Shown here one piece after another: positions 7,317 to 16,279 of a stretch of DNA of 64,000 bases. Every line of letters starts with the position of its first letter. Position 1 is the stretch's first letter. Source of the DNA: Candidatus Kapaibacterium sp. (GTDB lineage: Bacteria; Bacteroidota; Ignavibacteria; Kapaibacteriales; HRBIN21). The stretch covers positions 1-64,000 of the forward strand of contig CALKEU010000011.1 in NCBI GenBank assembly GCA_938084565.1, given 5' to 3'. The position numbers and the translations under genes are program-made. The notes under the pieces were generated by a model. It saw only the letters and a program-made list of their open reading frames with translations, was not told where the DNA came from and ran no database searches.

Positions 7317-9866
7317 ATGTATCCCTTTGCTCTCGTCGAGCCCAAGTGGCAGCAGTGGTGGGAAGAGCAGGGCCTCTACCGTGCTGAGGAGCGCCCCGGG
7401 GTGCCGAAATTCTACGTGTTAGACATGTTTCCCTATCCCAGCGCTGCAGGACTCCACATCGGCCATCCCGAAGGGTACACGGCTACCGACATCATAGCCC
7501 GCTACAAGCGCATGCGGGGGTACAACGTACTCCACCCTATTGGCTTCGACGCTTTCGGGCTCCCCACAGAACGCTACAGCATGCAGACAGGTATCCACCC
7601 ACGGCGCGCCACGGAAGAAAACGTGGCCAATTTCCGTCGGCAGCTCAAGATGCTCGGCTTCAGCTACGACTGGTCACGAGAGATCATCACCACCGATCCG
7701 GCCTACTACAAGTGGACGCAGTGGATGTTTACGCTCATGTACAACTCGTGGTATGATCCCGCCGAGCACCGTGCCCGCCCCATTGCCGAGCTCCCTCTTC
7801 CGGAGAAGCTTACCGATCCGCTCGAACGGCAAGCCTACGAGGATCAGTACCGGCTGGCCTATCCAGCCCTTATGCCCGTCAACTGGTGTCCAGAGCTTGG
7901 GACCGTCTTGGCAAACGAGGAGGTCGACGAATGGCGGGAGAAGGGCTACACGGTGGAGCAGCGTTGGATGCAGCAGTGGATGCTGCGCATTACTGCCTAT
8001 GCGGAACGTCTCCTGAACGATCTGGAGCTGCTCCAGTGGCCCGAATCGACCCTCGAGATGCAGCGCAATTGGATTGGCAAGACCTCCGGCGCTGAGATCC
8101 TCTTCCCTGTCGAGGGGCGGGAGGGGGTGAGCATCCGTGTCTTCACCACGCGTCCGGACACCCTCTTCGGGGCCACTTTCCTGGTCCTGGCGCCAGAACA
8201 TCCGCTCGTGGAGACCCTCACCAGCCCTGAGCAGCGGCCGGCCGTAGAGGCATACCGAACTGAGGTGGCTCATCGGCTCGAACGGGAACGCCTCGAGCAG
8301 GAACGTCCAAAGTCGGGCGTCTTCCTGGGGGCCTACGCCCTCCACCCTGCCACGGGAGAGCGCCTGCCCATCTGGATTGCTGACTATGTCCTGCTCCACT
8401 ACGGCACGGGAGCCATCATGGCTGTGCCCGCCCACGATGAGCGCGACCACGCTTTCGCTCGGCAGTTCGGCTTGCCACTCCGCCAGGTCGTTGCCCCCGC
8501 TGACGGGAGTCCGTGGGATGTCACGGAAGCAGCTCTGACAGCCGAAGGGATTGCCATCAATTCTGCTACCGATGGGCTCTGCCTCGATGGGCTACCCACT
8601 CGGCAGGCGACAGAACGCATTCTCGAGTGGCTGCAGGCCACCGGCCGGGGACGCCGCACGACGGTATACAAGCTCCGCGACTGGCTCTTCTCCCGGCAGC
8701 GCTACTGGGGTGAACCCATCCCAATTCTCTACTACGAGGACGGAACCCGCCGTGCACTGGAGCTGGACGAGCTCCCACTCTTGCTGCCCGAAACGGTCTC
8801 CTTCATGCCGACCGGTAAGCCAGAGTCCCCGCTGGCAGCCATCCCCGAGTGGGTCTATGTGGTCGATCCGAAAACGGGCAGGCCAGCCCGGCGCGAGACC
8901 AATACCATGCCCCAATGGGCTGGCTCGTGCTGGTACTATCTGCGCTACCTCGATCCGCACAACGATGCCTGGTTCTGCCACCCGGATAAGGAGCGCTACT
9001 GGATGCAACCGCACGGGGTGGATCTCTACATTGGCGGAGCCGAACACGCTGTCCTGCACCTCCTCTACGCCCGCTTCTGGCACAAGGTCCTCTACGATTA
9101 CGGCTACGTCTCCACCCCCGAACCTTTCCACCGCCTCGTCCACCAGGGGCTCATCTTGGGCGAAGATGGGCGGAAGATGTCCAAATCGCTCGGCAATGTC
9201 ATTAACCCCGATGACATCGTAGCCCGTTACGGGGCCGATGCCCTCCGCCTGTTCGAAATGTTCCTCGGCCCCTTGGAGGCTACCAAGCCGTGGTCGACGA
9301 AGGGCATCGAGGGGATTGCCCGCTTCCTGAACCGCCTCTGGCGGCTCGTCGTGGAGGAGGACGGCTCCCTCTCGCCGGCCATCACCGAGGAGCCGCTCAG
9401 CCCCGAGCAGGAGTTTCTGCTCCACAGCACCCTCAAGAAGATCACCGAGGACATCGAGGCGCTACGCTTCAACACCGCCATTGCCCAGATGATGGTCTTC
9501 GTCGGGGAGCTGCAGCGGATGGAGCGGCGTCCTCGAGCGTTGCTTGAGCCCTTCGTGCTCTGTCTGGCTCCCTTCGCACCACACATTGCCGAAGAGCTCT
9601 GGCACCAGCTCGGGCACACAGATTCCGTCCATACGCAGCGCTTTCCTGACTACGACCCACAGAAGGCCACACCCCCGGAGGTAGAGGTTGTCTTCCAGGT
9701 CAATGGTAAAGTCCGAGCCAAGGCACGCCTTCCGCGCGGGCTCCCGGAGGAGGAGCTGCGCCGTCGGGCTCTGGAACACCCGAGCATACAGCGCTTCATC
9801 GAAGGGCGCGTAGTGCGGCAGACCATTGTGGTGCCGAATCGTCTGGTGAACATCGTGGTAAGTTAG
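7317..9866 (+). CDS. leuS: Leucyl-tRNA synthetase
   Basis: Class Ia synthetase charging tRNA-Leu. The 849-residue protein is of normal bacterial length and has [19 protein letters not shown] (HIGH motif) near residue 45, a CP1 editing insertion, [12 protein letters not shown], and the KMSKSLGN signature near residue 620, then an anticodon-binding domain. The ATG at 7317 ([15 protein letters not shown]) is the normal start; no SD is visible just upstream. It heads a rightward run that continues with the TauE permease 6 bp downstream. Confidence 0.98.
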   Translation: MYPFALVEPKWQQWWEEQGLYRAEERPGVPKFYVLDMFPYPSAAGLHIGHPEGYTATDIIARYKRMRGYNVLHPIGFDAFGLPTERYSMQTGIHPRRATEENVANFRRQLKMLGFSYDWSREIITTDPAYYKWTQWMFTLMYNSWYDPAEHRARPIAELPLPEKLTDPLERQAYEDQYRLAYPALMPVNWCPELGTVLANEEVDEWREKGYTVEQRWMQQWMLRITAYAERLLNDLELLQWPESTLEMQRNWIGKTSGAEILFPVEGREGVSIRVFTTRPDTLFGATFLVLAPEHPLVETLTSPEQRPAVEAYRTEVAHRLERERLEQERPKSGVFLGAYALHPATGERLPIWIADYVLLHYGTGAIMAVPAHDERDHAFARQFGLPLRQVVAPADGSPWDVTEAALTAEGIAINSATDGLCLDGLPTRQATERILEWLQATGRGRRTTVYKLRDWLFSRQRYWGEPIPILYYEDGTRRALELDELPLLLPETVSFMPTGKPESPLAAIPEWVYVVDPKTGRPARRETNTMPQWAGSCWYYLRYLDPHNDAWFCHPDKERYWMQPHGVDLYIGGAEHAVLHLLYARFWHKVLYDYGYVSTPEPFHRLVHQGLILGEDGRKMSKSLGNVINPDDIVARYGADALRLFEMFLGPLEATKPWSTKGIEGIARFLNRLWRLVVEEDGSLSPAITEEPLSPEQEFLLHSTLKKITEDIEALRFNTAIAQMMVFVGELQRMERRPRALLEPFVLCLAPFAPHIAEELWHQLGHTDSVHTQRFPDYDPQKATPPEVEVVFQVNGKVRAKARLPRGLPEEELRRRALEHPSIQRFIEGRVVRQTIVVPNRLVNIVVS

Positions 9867-9872
9867 CCCCTC

Positions 9873-10619
9873 ATGGGCACGTTGCTCATCGGTGCTGTGG
9901 TAGGACTCTCTTCGGGGCTCTTCGGCATTGGAGGAGCGCTGCTGGCCACTCCACTGTTGCGCTTGGCTGGGGTTGAACCGCTCCTTGCGCTGGCCACCCC
10001 GCTGCCGGCGGTCATTCCGACGGCTCTCTTCGGTCTTGTGCCCTATTGGAGTCACGGCTTTCTGCGGTGGGATTTAGCCCGGTGGATCTTGCTGGGGGGC
10101 CTTCCGGGGACGGTAGCTGGAGCTTTGGCCACACGCCTCATCGGGGGGCAGCCTCTGATGGTAGCTAGCGGAGCTCTGCTGGCCGCCATCGGCATGCGCT
10201 TCCTGTGGGATGCTTGGCGAGAGCATGCGGAAGAGCCCGTATACGGGCCCGTGCCTGCCTCTGCGATCGTCCTTGCCGGCATCGGTCTCGGAGCCGGTCT
10301 GCTGAGCGGCGTATTGGCTATCGGCGGGGGTATTGTACTCGTCCCCGCTCTGGTCTACGGCTTCCGCCTGCCGCTGAAGCAAGCGCTGGCAACCTCGCTG
10401 CTGTGTGTAGCTGCTATGGCACTACCGGGTACGGTCGTCCACAGCCTGCTGGGGCACATCCGGGCCGAACTCCTGGTCCCCTTCCTGCTCGGGAGCCTTC
10501 CTATGGCCTATGTCGGGGGGAAAGTGGCTCTTGCTCTCTCGGCCCGCTCGCTGCGCCTCCTCTACGGTAGCGCCACGGTGGGTTTTGCTCTCTACTTTGT
10601 CTGGACCCAGCTGCACTGA
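9873..10619 (+). CDS. TauE/SafE-family membrane permease
   Basis: A 248-residue, strongly hydrophobic protein with about eight predicted membrane spans arranged as two similar halves, each beginning with a glycine-rich helix (GLSSGLFGIGGALLATP and GLLSGVLAIGGGIVLVP). This is the TauE/SafE (formerly DUF81) pattern, whose members export sulfite, sulfoacetate and related organic anions. The substrate here is unknown. The gene sits 6 bp after leuS, and its TGA is one base before the fmt ATG, so all three are probably co-transcribed. Confidence 0.88.
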   Translation: MGTLLIGAVVGLSSGLFGIGGALLATPLLRLAGVEPLLALATPLPAVIPTALFGLVPYWSHGFLRWDLARWILLGGLPGTVAGALATRLIGGQPLMVASGALLAAIGMRFLWDAWREHAEEPVYGPVPASAIVLAGIGLGAGLLSGVLAIGGGIVLVPALVYGFRLPLKQALATSLLCVAAMALPGTVVHSLLGHIRAELLVPFLLGSLPMAYVGGKVALALSARSLRLLYGSATVGFALYFVWTQLH

Positions 10620-10620
10620 G

Positions 10621-11538
10621 ATGCGCATCGTCTTCATGGGCACACCGCGCTTTGCGCTCCCCAGCCTGGAGGCACTCCATCGGGCCTTCGGGGTGGCGCT
10701 TGTCGTCACGGGCGCCCCGCAGCCCCAGGGTCGAGGGTTGCGTCTGCAGCCTTCCCCAGTCAGCCAAGCCGCTGCTCGGCTAGGAATACCGGTCTGGGAA
10801 GTGGGCTCCCTGCGCGATCCGGCCTTCGTGGAAAGCTTCTGTCAGCTCGAGCCCGATTTCCTGGTTGTGGTAGCCTTCCGCATTGTGCCGCCGGAAATCT
10901 ACCGCTGTGCCCGCCGTGCGGCCTTCTGCGTACATCCGAGCCTCCTACCGAAATTCCGTGGGGCGGCTCCAATACAGTGGACCATCCTCTGCGGGGAGTC
11001 GCTCACTGGGGTCACGAGCTTCCTGCTGGAGGAAACCGTCGACACGGGTGCCATTCTGCTCCAGCGCACCCTTCCCGTGCCGCCAGAGGTGACCTTTGGC
11101 GAGCTACACGACCTGCTCATGCCTTTGGCGGCAGAGGTGGCCGTGGAGACCCTGCAGGGGCTCTGCGCTGGGACCCTCCAGGCGCAGCCTCAGGATCACT
11201 CCCGCGCTACCCCGGCTCCCAAGATCCGCCCCGAGCAGACCCATCTGCGGTGGGATCGGCCAGCGGAGGAGGTACGGCGGTGGATTCACGCTCTCTCGCC
11301 CGAACCCGGTGCCTGGACCCTCTTCCAGGGGCGCCGCCTCCGCCTGTTGCGCGCCCGGACTCTGCCCGATCGCTTTGCCCCGCCAGGCAGCTTCCGTATA
11401 ACCGACTCCCGCTTCCTGGTCGCCTGTGCCGAAGGCGCCATCGAGGTGCTCGAACTCCAGCTTGAAGGCCGCCGCCCACTGCCCGTGGCGGATTTCCTCC
11501 GCGGCTGGCGCGGCGACCGCGAAGGAGTCCTCAGCTGA
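10621..11538 (+). CDS. fmt: Methionyl-tRNA formyltransferase (catalytic Asn replaced by Cys)
   Basis: Fmt formylates initiator Met-tRNA using 10-formyl-THF. The 305-residue protein has the start MRIVFMGTPRFALPSLEAL, the core HPSLLPKFRGAAPIQW, GVTSFLLEETVDTGAIL and an OB-like C-terminal domain. His105 and Asp141 align with the E. coli catalytic His108 and Asp144. The position matching Asn106, normally N-x-H, reads Cys-Val-His here (codon TGC at 10927). The ATG at 10621 fits the family start; the longer frame from 10510 is in the permease gene. If the Cys is genuine, the enzyme may be weak or use altered chemistry. Confidence 0.93.
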   Translation: MRIVFMGTPRFALPSLEALHRAFGVALVVTGAPQPQGRGLRLQPSPVSQAAARLGIPVWEVGSLRDPAFVESFCQLEPDFLVVVAFRIVPPEIYRCARRAAFCVHPSLLPKFRGAAPIQWTILCGESLTGVTSFLLEETVDTGAILLQRTLPVPPEVTFGELHDLLMPLAAEVAVETLQGLCAGTLQAQPQDHSRATPAPKIRPEQTHLRWDRPAEEVRRWIHALSPEPGAWTLFQGRRLRLLRARTLPDRFAPPGSFRITDSRFLVACAEGAIEVLELQLEGRRPLPVADFLRGWRGDREGVLS

Positions 11539-11584
11539 AAGCGCTAAATTGCCCGCGGGTCTGTACCACGTCTGCTGCAGCTCA

Positions 11585-12418
11585 ATGGCTTGGTTTCTCC
11601 GCAAGCGTCCCAATATTGAGGAGACGCAGCAGCGCGAGCTGCCCGAAGGCCTCTGGGCCAAATGTCCTCGCTGCGGAGCCATTCTGTACAAGAAGCAGCT
11701 CGAAGAGCACCTCTACACCTGCCCCCAGTGCCAGCACCACTTCCGCATCGGCAGCCGACAGTACATCGGCTTCTTGCTCGAAGAGTTTCAGGAAACGCAC
11801 ACACAGCTGCGCTCCTCTGACCCACTCCAGTTCGTCGACACCAAGCCCTACAGCCGTCGTCTGGAAGAGGCTTACCGTACCACCGGCCTCAATGAGGCCC
11901 TCACCACTGGCATGGCTCGCCTGCAGGGACATCGCATCGTGTTCGGCTGCATGAACTTCTCCTTCATCGGCGGGAGCATGGGATCGGTGGTAGGGGAGAA
12001 GTTCCGACGCGCCGTGGCCGACGCTCTGCAGTACCACCTGCCGCTTGTCGTCATCTGCGCCTCCGGCGGAGCTCGCATGCAGGAAGGAGCTCTCTCCCTC
12101 ATGCAGATGGCCAAAACGGCAGCGGCCCTCACCGAACTGGCTGAAGTCGGCCTACCGTACATCTCCGTCCTGACCGATCCGACCACCGGCGGTGTGACGG
12201 CCTCCTTTGCCATGCTTGGCGATATCATCATTGCGGAACCCGGTGCCCTCATCGGCTTTGCTGGCCCCCGGGTTATCGAACAGGCCACCAAGCGCAAGCT
12301 TCCCGAAGGCTTCCAGCGGGCAGAGTTCCTCCTCGAACACGGCTTCGTCGACTGCGTCGTCCATCGCAAGGAGCTCCGCTCCCGATTGGCTCAGCTGTTG
12401 GACCTCTTGCAGAAGTAG
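11585..12418 (+). CDS. accD: Acetyl-CoA carboxylase carboxyltransferase subunit beta
   Basis: AccD and AccA form the carboxyltransferase that makes malonyl-CoA for fatty-acid synthesis. The 277-residue protein begins MAWFLRKRPNIEE, has the N-terminal zinc ribbon (CPRC and CPQC) and the carboxyltransferase core with ASGGARMQEG, TDPTTGGVTASFA, EPGALIGFAGPRVIEQ and LPEGFQ. AccA is not in the window. The start at 11585 gives the normal length. The next gene begins 4 bp after its stop. Confidence 0.97.
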   Translation: MAWFLRKRPNIEETQQRELPEGLWAKCPRCGAILYKKQLEEHLYTCPQCQHHFRIGSRQYIGFLLEEFQETHTQLRSSDPLQFVDTKPYSRRLEEAYRTTGLNEALTTGMARLQGHRIVFGCMNFSFIGGSMGSVVGEKFRRAVADALQYHLPLVVICASGGARMQEGALSLMQMAKTAAALTELAEVGLPYISVLTDPTTGGVTASFAMLGDIIIAEPGALIGFAGPRVIEQATKRKLPEGFQRAEFLLEHGFVDCVVHRKELRSRLAQLLDLLQK

Positions 12419-12422
12419 GCCT

Positions 12423-13331
12423 ATGCGCGATGTTGTGCTCGTCGGGTTCCCCATGGACTTAGGGGCGGACCGGCGTGGCGTGAATATGGGGCCCTCAGCT
12501 CTGCGAATTGCCGGCATTGCCCAGCGCCTGCGTGAGCTGGGCTACCGCGTCCAGGATCGGGGCGATTTATCCATCAGCACACATGAGGTGGCAGAGCTCT
12601 ACAACCCGCAGATGAAGTATCTGCCCGAAATCGTCCGCGCTTGCCGTGAGCTTGCCGATACCGTGGCGAACATCCTCGCCGAAGGAGCCTTCCCACTCCT
12701 GCTGGGCGGGGATCACTCACTGAGCATTGGCTCGATTGCCGGCATTGCACGCTGGTGCCGCCAGCAAGGAAAACGGCTCGGGATCTTCTGGATCGATGCC
12801 CACGGGGATCTCAATACACCGGACAGCTCCCCATCGGGCAACATCCACGGGATGCCCCTCGCCATTGTGCTCGGCTTCGGACCAGCGGAGCTGACCCACA
12901 TGGCGGGTTTCAGCCCGATGGTGGAAACAGCCGATGTCGTCGTGCTCGGGGTTCGCTCCCTCGATCCGGGAGAACGGCAGCTTATTGCCCGCATCGGGCT
13001 GCGGGTCTATACGATGCAGACCATCGATCAGCGCGGGCTCTACTCGGTTGCCGTAGAAGCGGTGCAGTACCTGCGACAGCGAGTCGACCATCTGCATGTC
13101 AGTTTCGACGTCGATGTACTCGATCCCTCAATTGCCCGTGGGGTTGGTACTCCGGTGCCGGGCGGTTTGAGCTACCGGGAGCTGCATCTGCTCATGGAGA
13201 CCATCGCCGAACGAGGGGGCGCCCACTCGCTCGATGTGGTCGAAGTGAACCCTATTCTGGATGAGCGCAACGCAAGCGCAGTGGTGGCCGCAGAAATGGT
13301 GGCCTCCCTCATGGGGAAGCGCATTCTGTAG
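12423..13331 (+). CDS. rocF: Arginase
   Basis: This enzyme hydrolyses L-arginine to ornithine and urea with a binuclear Mn site. The 302-residue protein shows the three ureohydrolase signatures: GGDHSLSIGS, WIDAHGDLNTP and SFDVDVLDPSIARGVGTPV, so all metal-binding His and Asp residues are present. The N-terminus VLVGFPMDLGADRRGVNMGP favours arginase over agmatinase. The ATG at 12423 is chosen on family length. No other arginine or urea genes are nearby. A second ureohydrolase-fold gene lies at 42.3 kb. Confidence 0.93.
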   Translation: MRDVVLVGFPMDLGADRRGVNMGPSALRIAGIAQRLRELGYRVQDRGDLSISTHEVAELYNPQMKYLPEIVRACRELADTVANILAEGAFPLLLGGDHSLSIGSIAGIARWCRQQGKRLGIFWIDAHGDLNTPDSSPSGNIHGMPLAIVLGFGPAELTHMAGFSPMVETADVVVLGVRSLDPGERQLIARIGLRVYTMQTIDQRGLYSVAVEAVQYLRQRVDHLHVSFDVDVLDPSIARGVGTPVPGGLSYRELHLLMETIAERGGAHSLDVVEVNPILDERNASAVVAAEMVASLMGKRIL

Positions 13332-14100
13332 AGGCCTTCTCCGGCTGCTGCTGAGCCTCTGTGCCCTCCATAGCGCCTCGGCCCGTCAGCCTCTGCTCTG
13401 GCTCCTTCCCTCTGCGGAGTTCGGTCTCCTCTTCCCCTGGTCTGGAGAGGAGTTCTTTCGCACATATCGCCTCTTGGCGCAGGCTGAAGACTTCCCGAAC
13501 GGTTTTGCGCCGGCGCCCGTCCTTGGGGCGGGGCTCCGCATTCGGCTCAAAGGCGCCTGGTACCTACGGCTGAGCTTGGAGAGCTGCCGTCTGGAGGTAG
13601 ATCATACCTACCGGCAGAGCCTCCGCGAGGCTTACCATCACGGTGAGCGAATCATCCGAGCCCGGCTACTTGCACACGCCCTCCCGATCTGGCTCGGTAC
13701 CGAATGGGAACCCCTCCAACTGCAGTTTGCTACCTACCTCCACGCCGCCATGGGCCTTGTTCCGTACCACCTCGTCTGGGCCGAGACCATCCAAAGTTCC
13801 CTTCCGGCCGACACCCGCACCGGCGGGCTCTACTGGGACCGATGGCTCCTGCGCCCCGGCGTCCGCCTCCTCGTCGGGACCCTCCTCCGCTTCGACAGCG
13901 CCCCGAGTGGCTCCCTGCTGGAAAGCCTCCGCATCGAAGCTGCCTACAGCTTCATTCCTCTCCACGCCGATCTCTTTGCTCCCCTGCTTCCCCAGCTCCC
14001 CACCGCCCCGAGCACAATACCGACCACTGTCACCCTCAGCCAGAGCGCCCTCAGCCTCCGCTGTGCTCTGGTCCTCCAAGCCCCCCTCTTCCACCCGTGA
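13261..14100 (+). CDS. Exported protein of unknown function (start uncertain)
   Basis: The reading frame is clearly coding downstream of arginase. A signal-like stretch (GLLRLLLSLCALHSASARQ) precedes alternating hydrophobic and polar segments typical of small outer-membrane beta-barrels, such as GAWYLRLSLESCRLEV and LRIEAAYSFIPLHADLF. I recognise no family. The only upstream in-frame ATG (13261) lies 71 bp inside the arginase gene and adds an unlikely Trp-rich leader. The true start may be a CTG near 13345, just after the arginase stop. It ends 70 bp before the HPF gene. Confidence 0.6.
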   Translation: MSATQAQWWPQKWWPPSWGSAFCRGLLRLLLSLCALHSASARQPLLWLLPSAEFGLLFPWSGEEFFRTYRLLAQAEDFPNGFAPAPVLGAGLRIRLKGAWYLRLSLESCRLEVDHTYRQSLREAYHHGERIIRARLLAHALPIWLGTEWEPLQLQFATYLHAAMGLVPYHLVWAETIQSSLPADTRTGGLYWDRWLLRPGVRLLVGTLLRFDSAPSGSLLESLRIEAAYSFIPLHADLFAPLLPQLPTAPSTIPTTVTLSQSALSLRCALVLQAPLFHP

Positions 14101-14133
14101 GCTGACTAGCCTCATTGAGCTCGAGCCGTTGCG

Positions 14134-14141
14134 TAACTTTG
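14134..14141 (+). promoter_or_regulatory. TAnnTTTG -7 element for the HPF gene
   Basis: TAACTTTG, 29 nt before the ATG at 14171, in the only gap of this part of the operon. A TTG at 14115-14117 is 16 nt upstream, slightly short for a -33 box. Confidence 0.5.
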
Positions 14142-14170
14142 CATCGTGGATCAACCGAGAAAGCGCTTCC

Positions 14171-14461
14171 ATGCTGCAGATCACCCTCACGGCACGCCAC
14201 TTCAAAGCTCCGGATGAGCTCCACGCAACCCTGGAGCGAGAGCTGCAGAAATTGACCCGCTTCCACTCAGGACTCCTGCGGGCCCATGTGGTGCTGGAGG
14301 AGGAGCGTGGGCTCAAACACGTGGAAGTTCGCCTCAATGCCGATGGTACCGAGATCGTGGTCAAGGAAAAGGGCGACACCTACATTGCCGCCGTCAACCA
14401 AGCCGTCGATGTGCTAGTCCGGCAACTCCGCAAGCTGAAAACCCGCCGCAAAGCCCGATAG
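14171..14461 (+). CDS. Short ribosome hibernation-promoting factor (HPF/RaiA family)
   Basis: A 96-residue protein matching the short HPF fold: MLQITLTARHFKAPDEL, a central HVVLEEERGLKHVEV, IVVKEKGDTYIAAVNQAVD and a basic C-terminal KLKTRRKAR. Such proteins bind the 30S decoding channel in stationary phase and block translation. The C-terminal dimerisation domain of long HPF is absent. The long frame reaching back to 13643 is a shadow of the preceding gene, so the ATG at 14171 is used. Its own promoter-like motif suggests separate, growth-phase control. Confidence 0.9.
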   Translation: MLQITLTARHFKAPDELHATLERELQKLTRFHSGLLRAHVVLEEERGLKHVEVRLNADGTEIVVKEKGDTYIAAVNQAVDVLVRQLRKLKTRRKAR

Positions 14462-14492
14462 AGGCCATGTAGAGCGATCTCTGAGGTAGTGC

Positions 14493-16256
14493 ATGAGAGT
14501 TCCGCTCCCGTATGTGCTCCTCTGTGGCGTTCTCCTCCTGGGCTCCTGCAGTAGGCGCCCGCAGACCTTCTCGCTGGAAGGCATCGACACGACACAGCCC
14601 ACCCCCGGCGATTGGGTCATCATCCATATCCTGTCTGACCCCGAGAGCCTCAACCCGCTGACGGCCAATGACGCCACCAGCAGCGAAATCTTCACCCACA
14701 TCTTCGAGTCCCTCCTCTTCTACAACCCGCAGACGCTCCAGCTCGAGCCCAATCTAGCCGAAGCCCTCCCTGAAATCTCCCCTGACCACCTCACCTACCG
14801 TTTCCGGCTCCGGCCTAACATCCACTTCTCCGACGGTCACCCCCTCACCAGTGCCGACGTCCTCTTCACCTTCAAGGCGGTCAAGAATCCCTTCATCATC
14901 GAGGCAGCCGCCCTCCGCAACTACTACGACAACGTTGCCGACGTCCAGACTCCCGATCCCTCCACCGTCATCGTCCGGTTGCGGGAACCCTACTTCCTGG
15001 CCGACTACTTCCTTGGCACTCTCCCCATCCTGCCCAAGCACATTCTCGACCCCGAGGGGTTGACCGATCGCTATCAGATTCCCGAAACGAACGACTCTGC
15101 AGCAGCCACGCTCAACCCTGCACTCCAGGACTTTGCCACTTGGTTTCGGGCCCCTGAGCGCTCCCGCAGTCCACGCTATGTGATTGGTTCTGGCCCCTAT
15201 GTGCTGGAGGAGTGGCGTACAACACAGCTTATCCGCCTACGGCGGAACGACCGCTATTGGAATGGCGAGGCCAACCCCTGGGCTCGCCGCTTTCCGAGCC
15301 AAATCCTCTACCGCGTCATCACCGAGCGCACGAGCGCCCTGAGCGCCCTCAAGAACCAGGACATCGACTTCATGAGCTACATCCCGCCGAAGCTCTTCGA
15401 AGAGATGCTCGACACGACCGTCACCCCCTACCTGCGCAAGGTCACCTACGAGCAGACCAGCTACACATACATCGGCTGGAATCTGCGCCGTCCTCTCTTT
15501 GCGGACCGACGTGTCCGGCAAGCCCTCTCGCATTTGGTCAACCGCGAGGCCCTCATCCGCACCATCATGCTCGGCTATGCTCGCCCGGTAGAGAGCCCTA
15601 TCTACCCAGGGCGGCCCGAGTACGATAGTACCTTGAAGCCCTACGAGTACAACCCCCAGCGTGCTCGCCAGCTGCTGGCTGAGGCCGGCTGGCAGGATAC
15701 CGACGGCGATGGCATCCTCGATCGCGAAATCAATGGCCAGCGTGTTCGCTTCGAGTTTACCTTCCTCATCAACGCCGGCAACGAAATCCGGGAAAATATT
15801 GCCGTCCTGCTGGCGGATGAATTCCAGAAGGTGGGCATCCGCGCCCGCGTCCAGAAGCTCGAATGGACTACCTTCCTGCAGCAGATTCGCTCCCACCAGT
15901 TCGATGCCACCATCCTCGGATGGGTAGCCGATCCTATCCCGAGCGATCCGTATCAGATCTGGCACTCCTCACAGGCCTTCAATCGCGGCTCGAATTACGT
16001 CGGGTTCATCAACAAACGGGTCGACGAGCTGCTGGAGAAGAACCGTCGGGAGTTCGATCCGGCTCGGCGCCGCGCCTACATGCTCGAGTTCCAGCGTATC
16101 ATCCACCAGGAGCAGCCCTACACCTTCCTCTGGTCCCCGGATTATCCGGCCGCCTACCACCGACGCTTCCAGAACGTCCGCTTCTACCCCGTGCGGCCCG
16201 GCTACTGGGCTAATACGTGGTGGGTTCCACGTCCACTGCAGCGCTACCAAGACTGA
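14493..16256 (+). CDS. Peptide/oligopeptide-binding lipoprotein (SBP family 5)
   Basis: A 587-residue solute-binding lipoprotein with a lipobox (LLGSC) near residue 19. Family-5 hallmarks include ESLNPLTANDATSSEIFTHI, YRFRLRPNIHFSDGHPLT, a GSGPYVLEEW block, DRRVRQALSHLVNREALI and a C-terminal IWHSSQAFNRGSNYVGF. It would deliver peptides to a Dpp/Opp permease, but no permease genes are adjacent; the nearest are at 45-49 kb, next to their own binding protein. It may be an orphan receptor for a shared transporter. Confidence 0.92.
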   Translation: MRVPLPYVLLCGVLLLGSCSRRPQTFSLEGIDTTQPTPGDWVIIHILSDPESLNPLTANDATSSEIFTHIFESLLFYNPQTLQLEPNLAEALPEISPDHLTYRFRLRPNIHFSDGHPLTSADVLFTFKAVKNPFIIEAAALRNYYDNVADVQTPDPSTVIVRLREPYFLADYFLGTLPILPKHILDPEGLTDRYQIPETNDSAAATLNPALQDFATWFRAPERSRSPRYVIGSGPYVLEEWRTTQLIRLRRNDRYWNGEANPWARRFPSQILYRVITERTSALSALKNQDIDFMSYIPPKLFEEMLDTTVTPYLRKVTYEQTSYTYIGWNLRRPLFADRRVRQALSHLVNREALIRTIMLGYARPVESPIYPGRPEYDSTLKPYEYNPQRARQLLAEAGWQDTDGDGILDREINGQRVRFEFTFLINAGNEIRENIAVLLADEFQKVGIRARVQKLEWTTFLQQIRSHQFDATILGWVADPIPSDPYQIWHSSQAFNRGSNYVGFINKRVDELLEKNRREFDPARRRAYMLEFQRIIHQEQPYTFLWSPDYPAAYHRRFQNVRFYPVRPGYWANTWWVPRPLQRYQD

Positions 16257-16260
16257 CGCA

Positions 16261-16277
16261 CTGCCTCGGCGAGGCAG
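16261..16277 (+). promoter_or_regulatory. Hairpin between stop and next start, covering a possible ribosome site
   Basis: CTGCCTC (16261-16267) and GAGGCAG (16271-16277) form a perfect 7-bp stem with a 3-nt loop. It begins 4 nt after the binding-protein TGA and ends 2 nt before the next ATG (16280). The only SD-like bases (GAGG) are in its 3' arm. No T-tract follows, so it is not a terminator. Confidence 0.6.
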
Positions 16278-16279
16278 CC

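Noticed and set aside
8592-9425. Open frame of 277 aa on the minus strand
   Set aside because: Antisense to the catalytic part of leuS.
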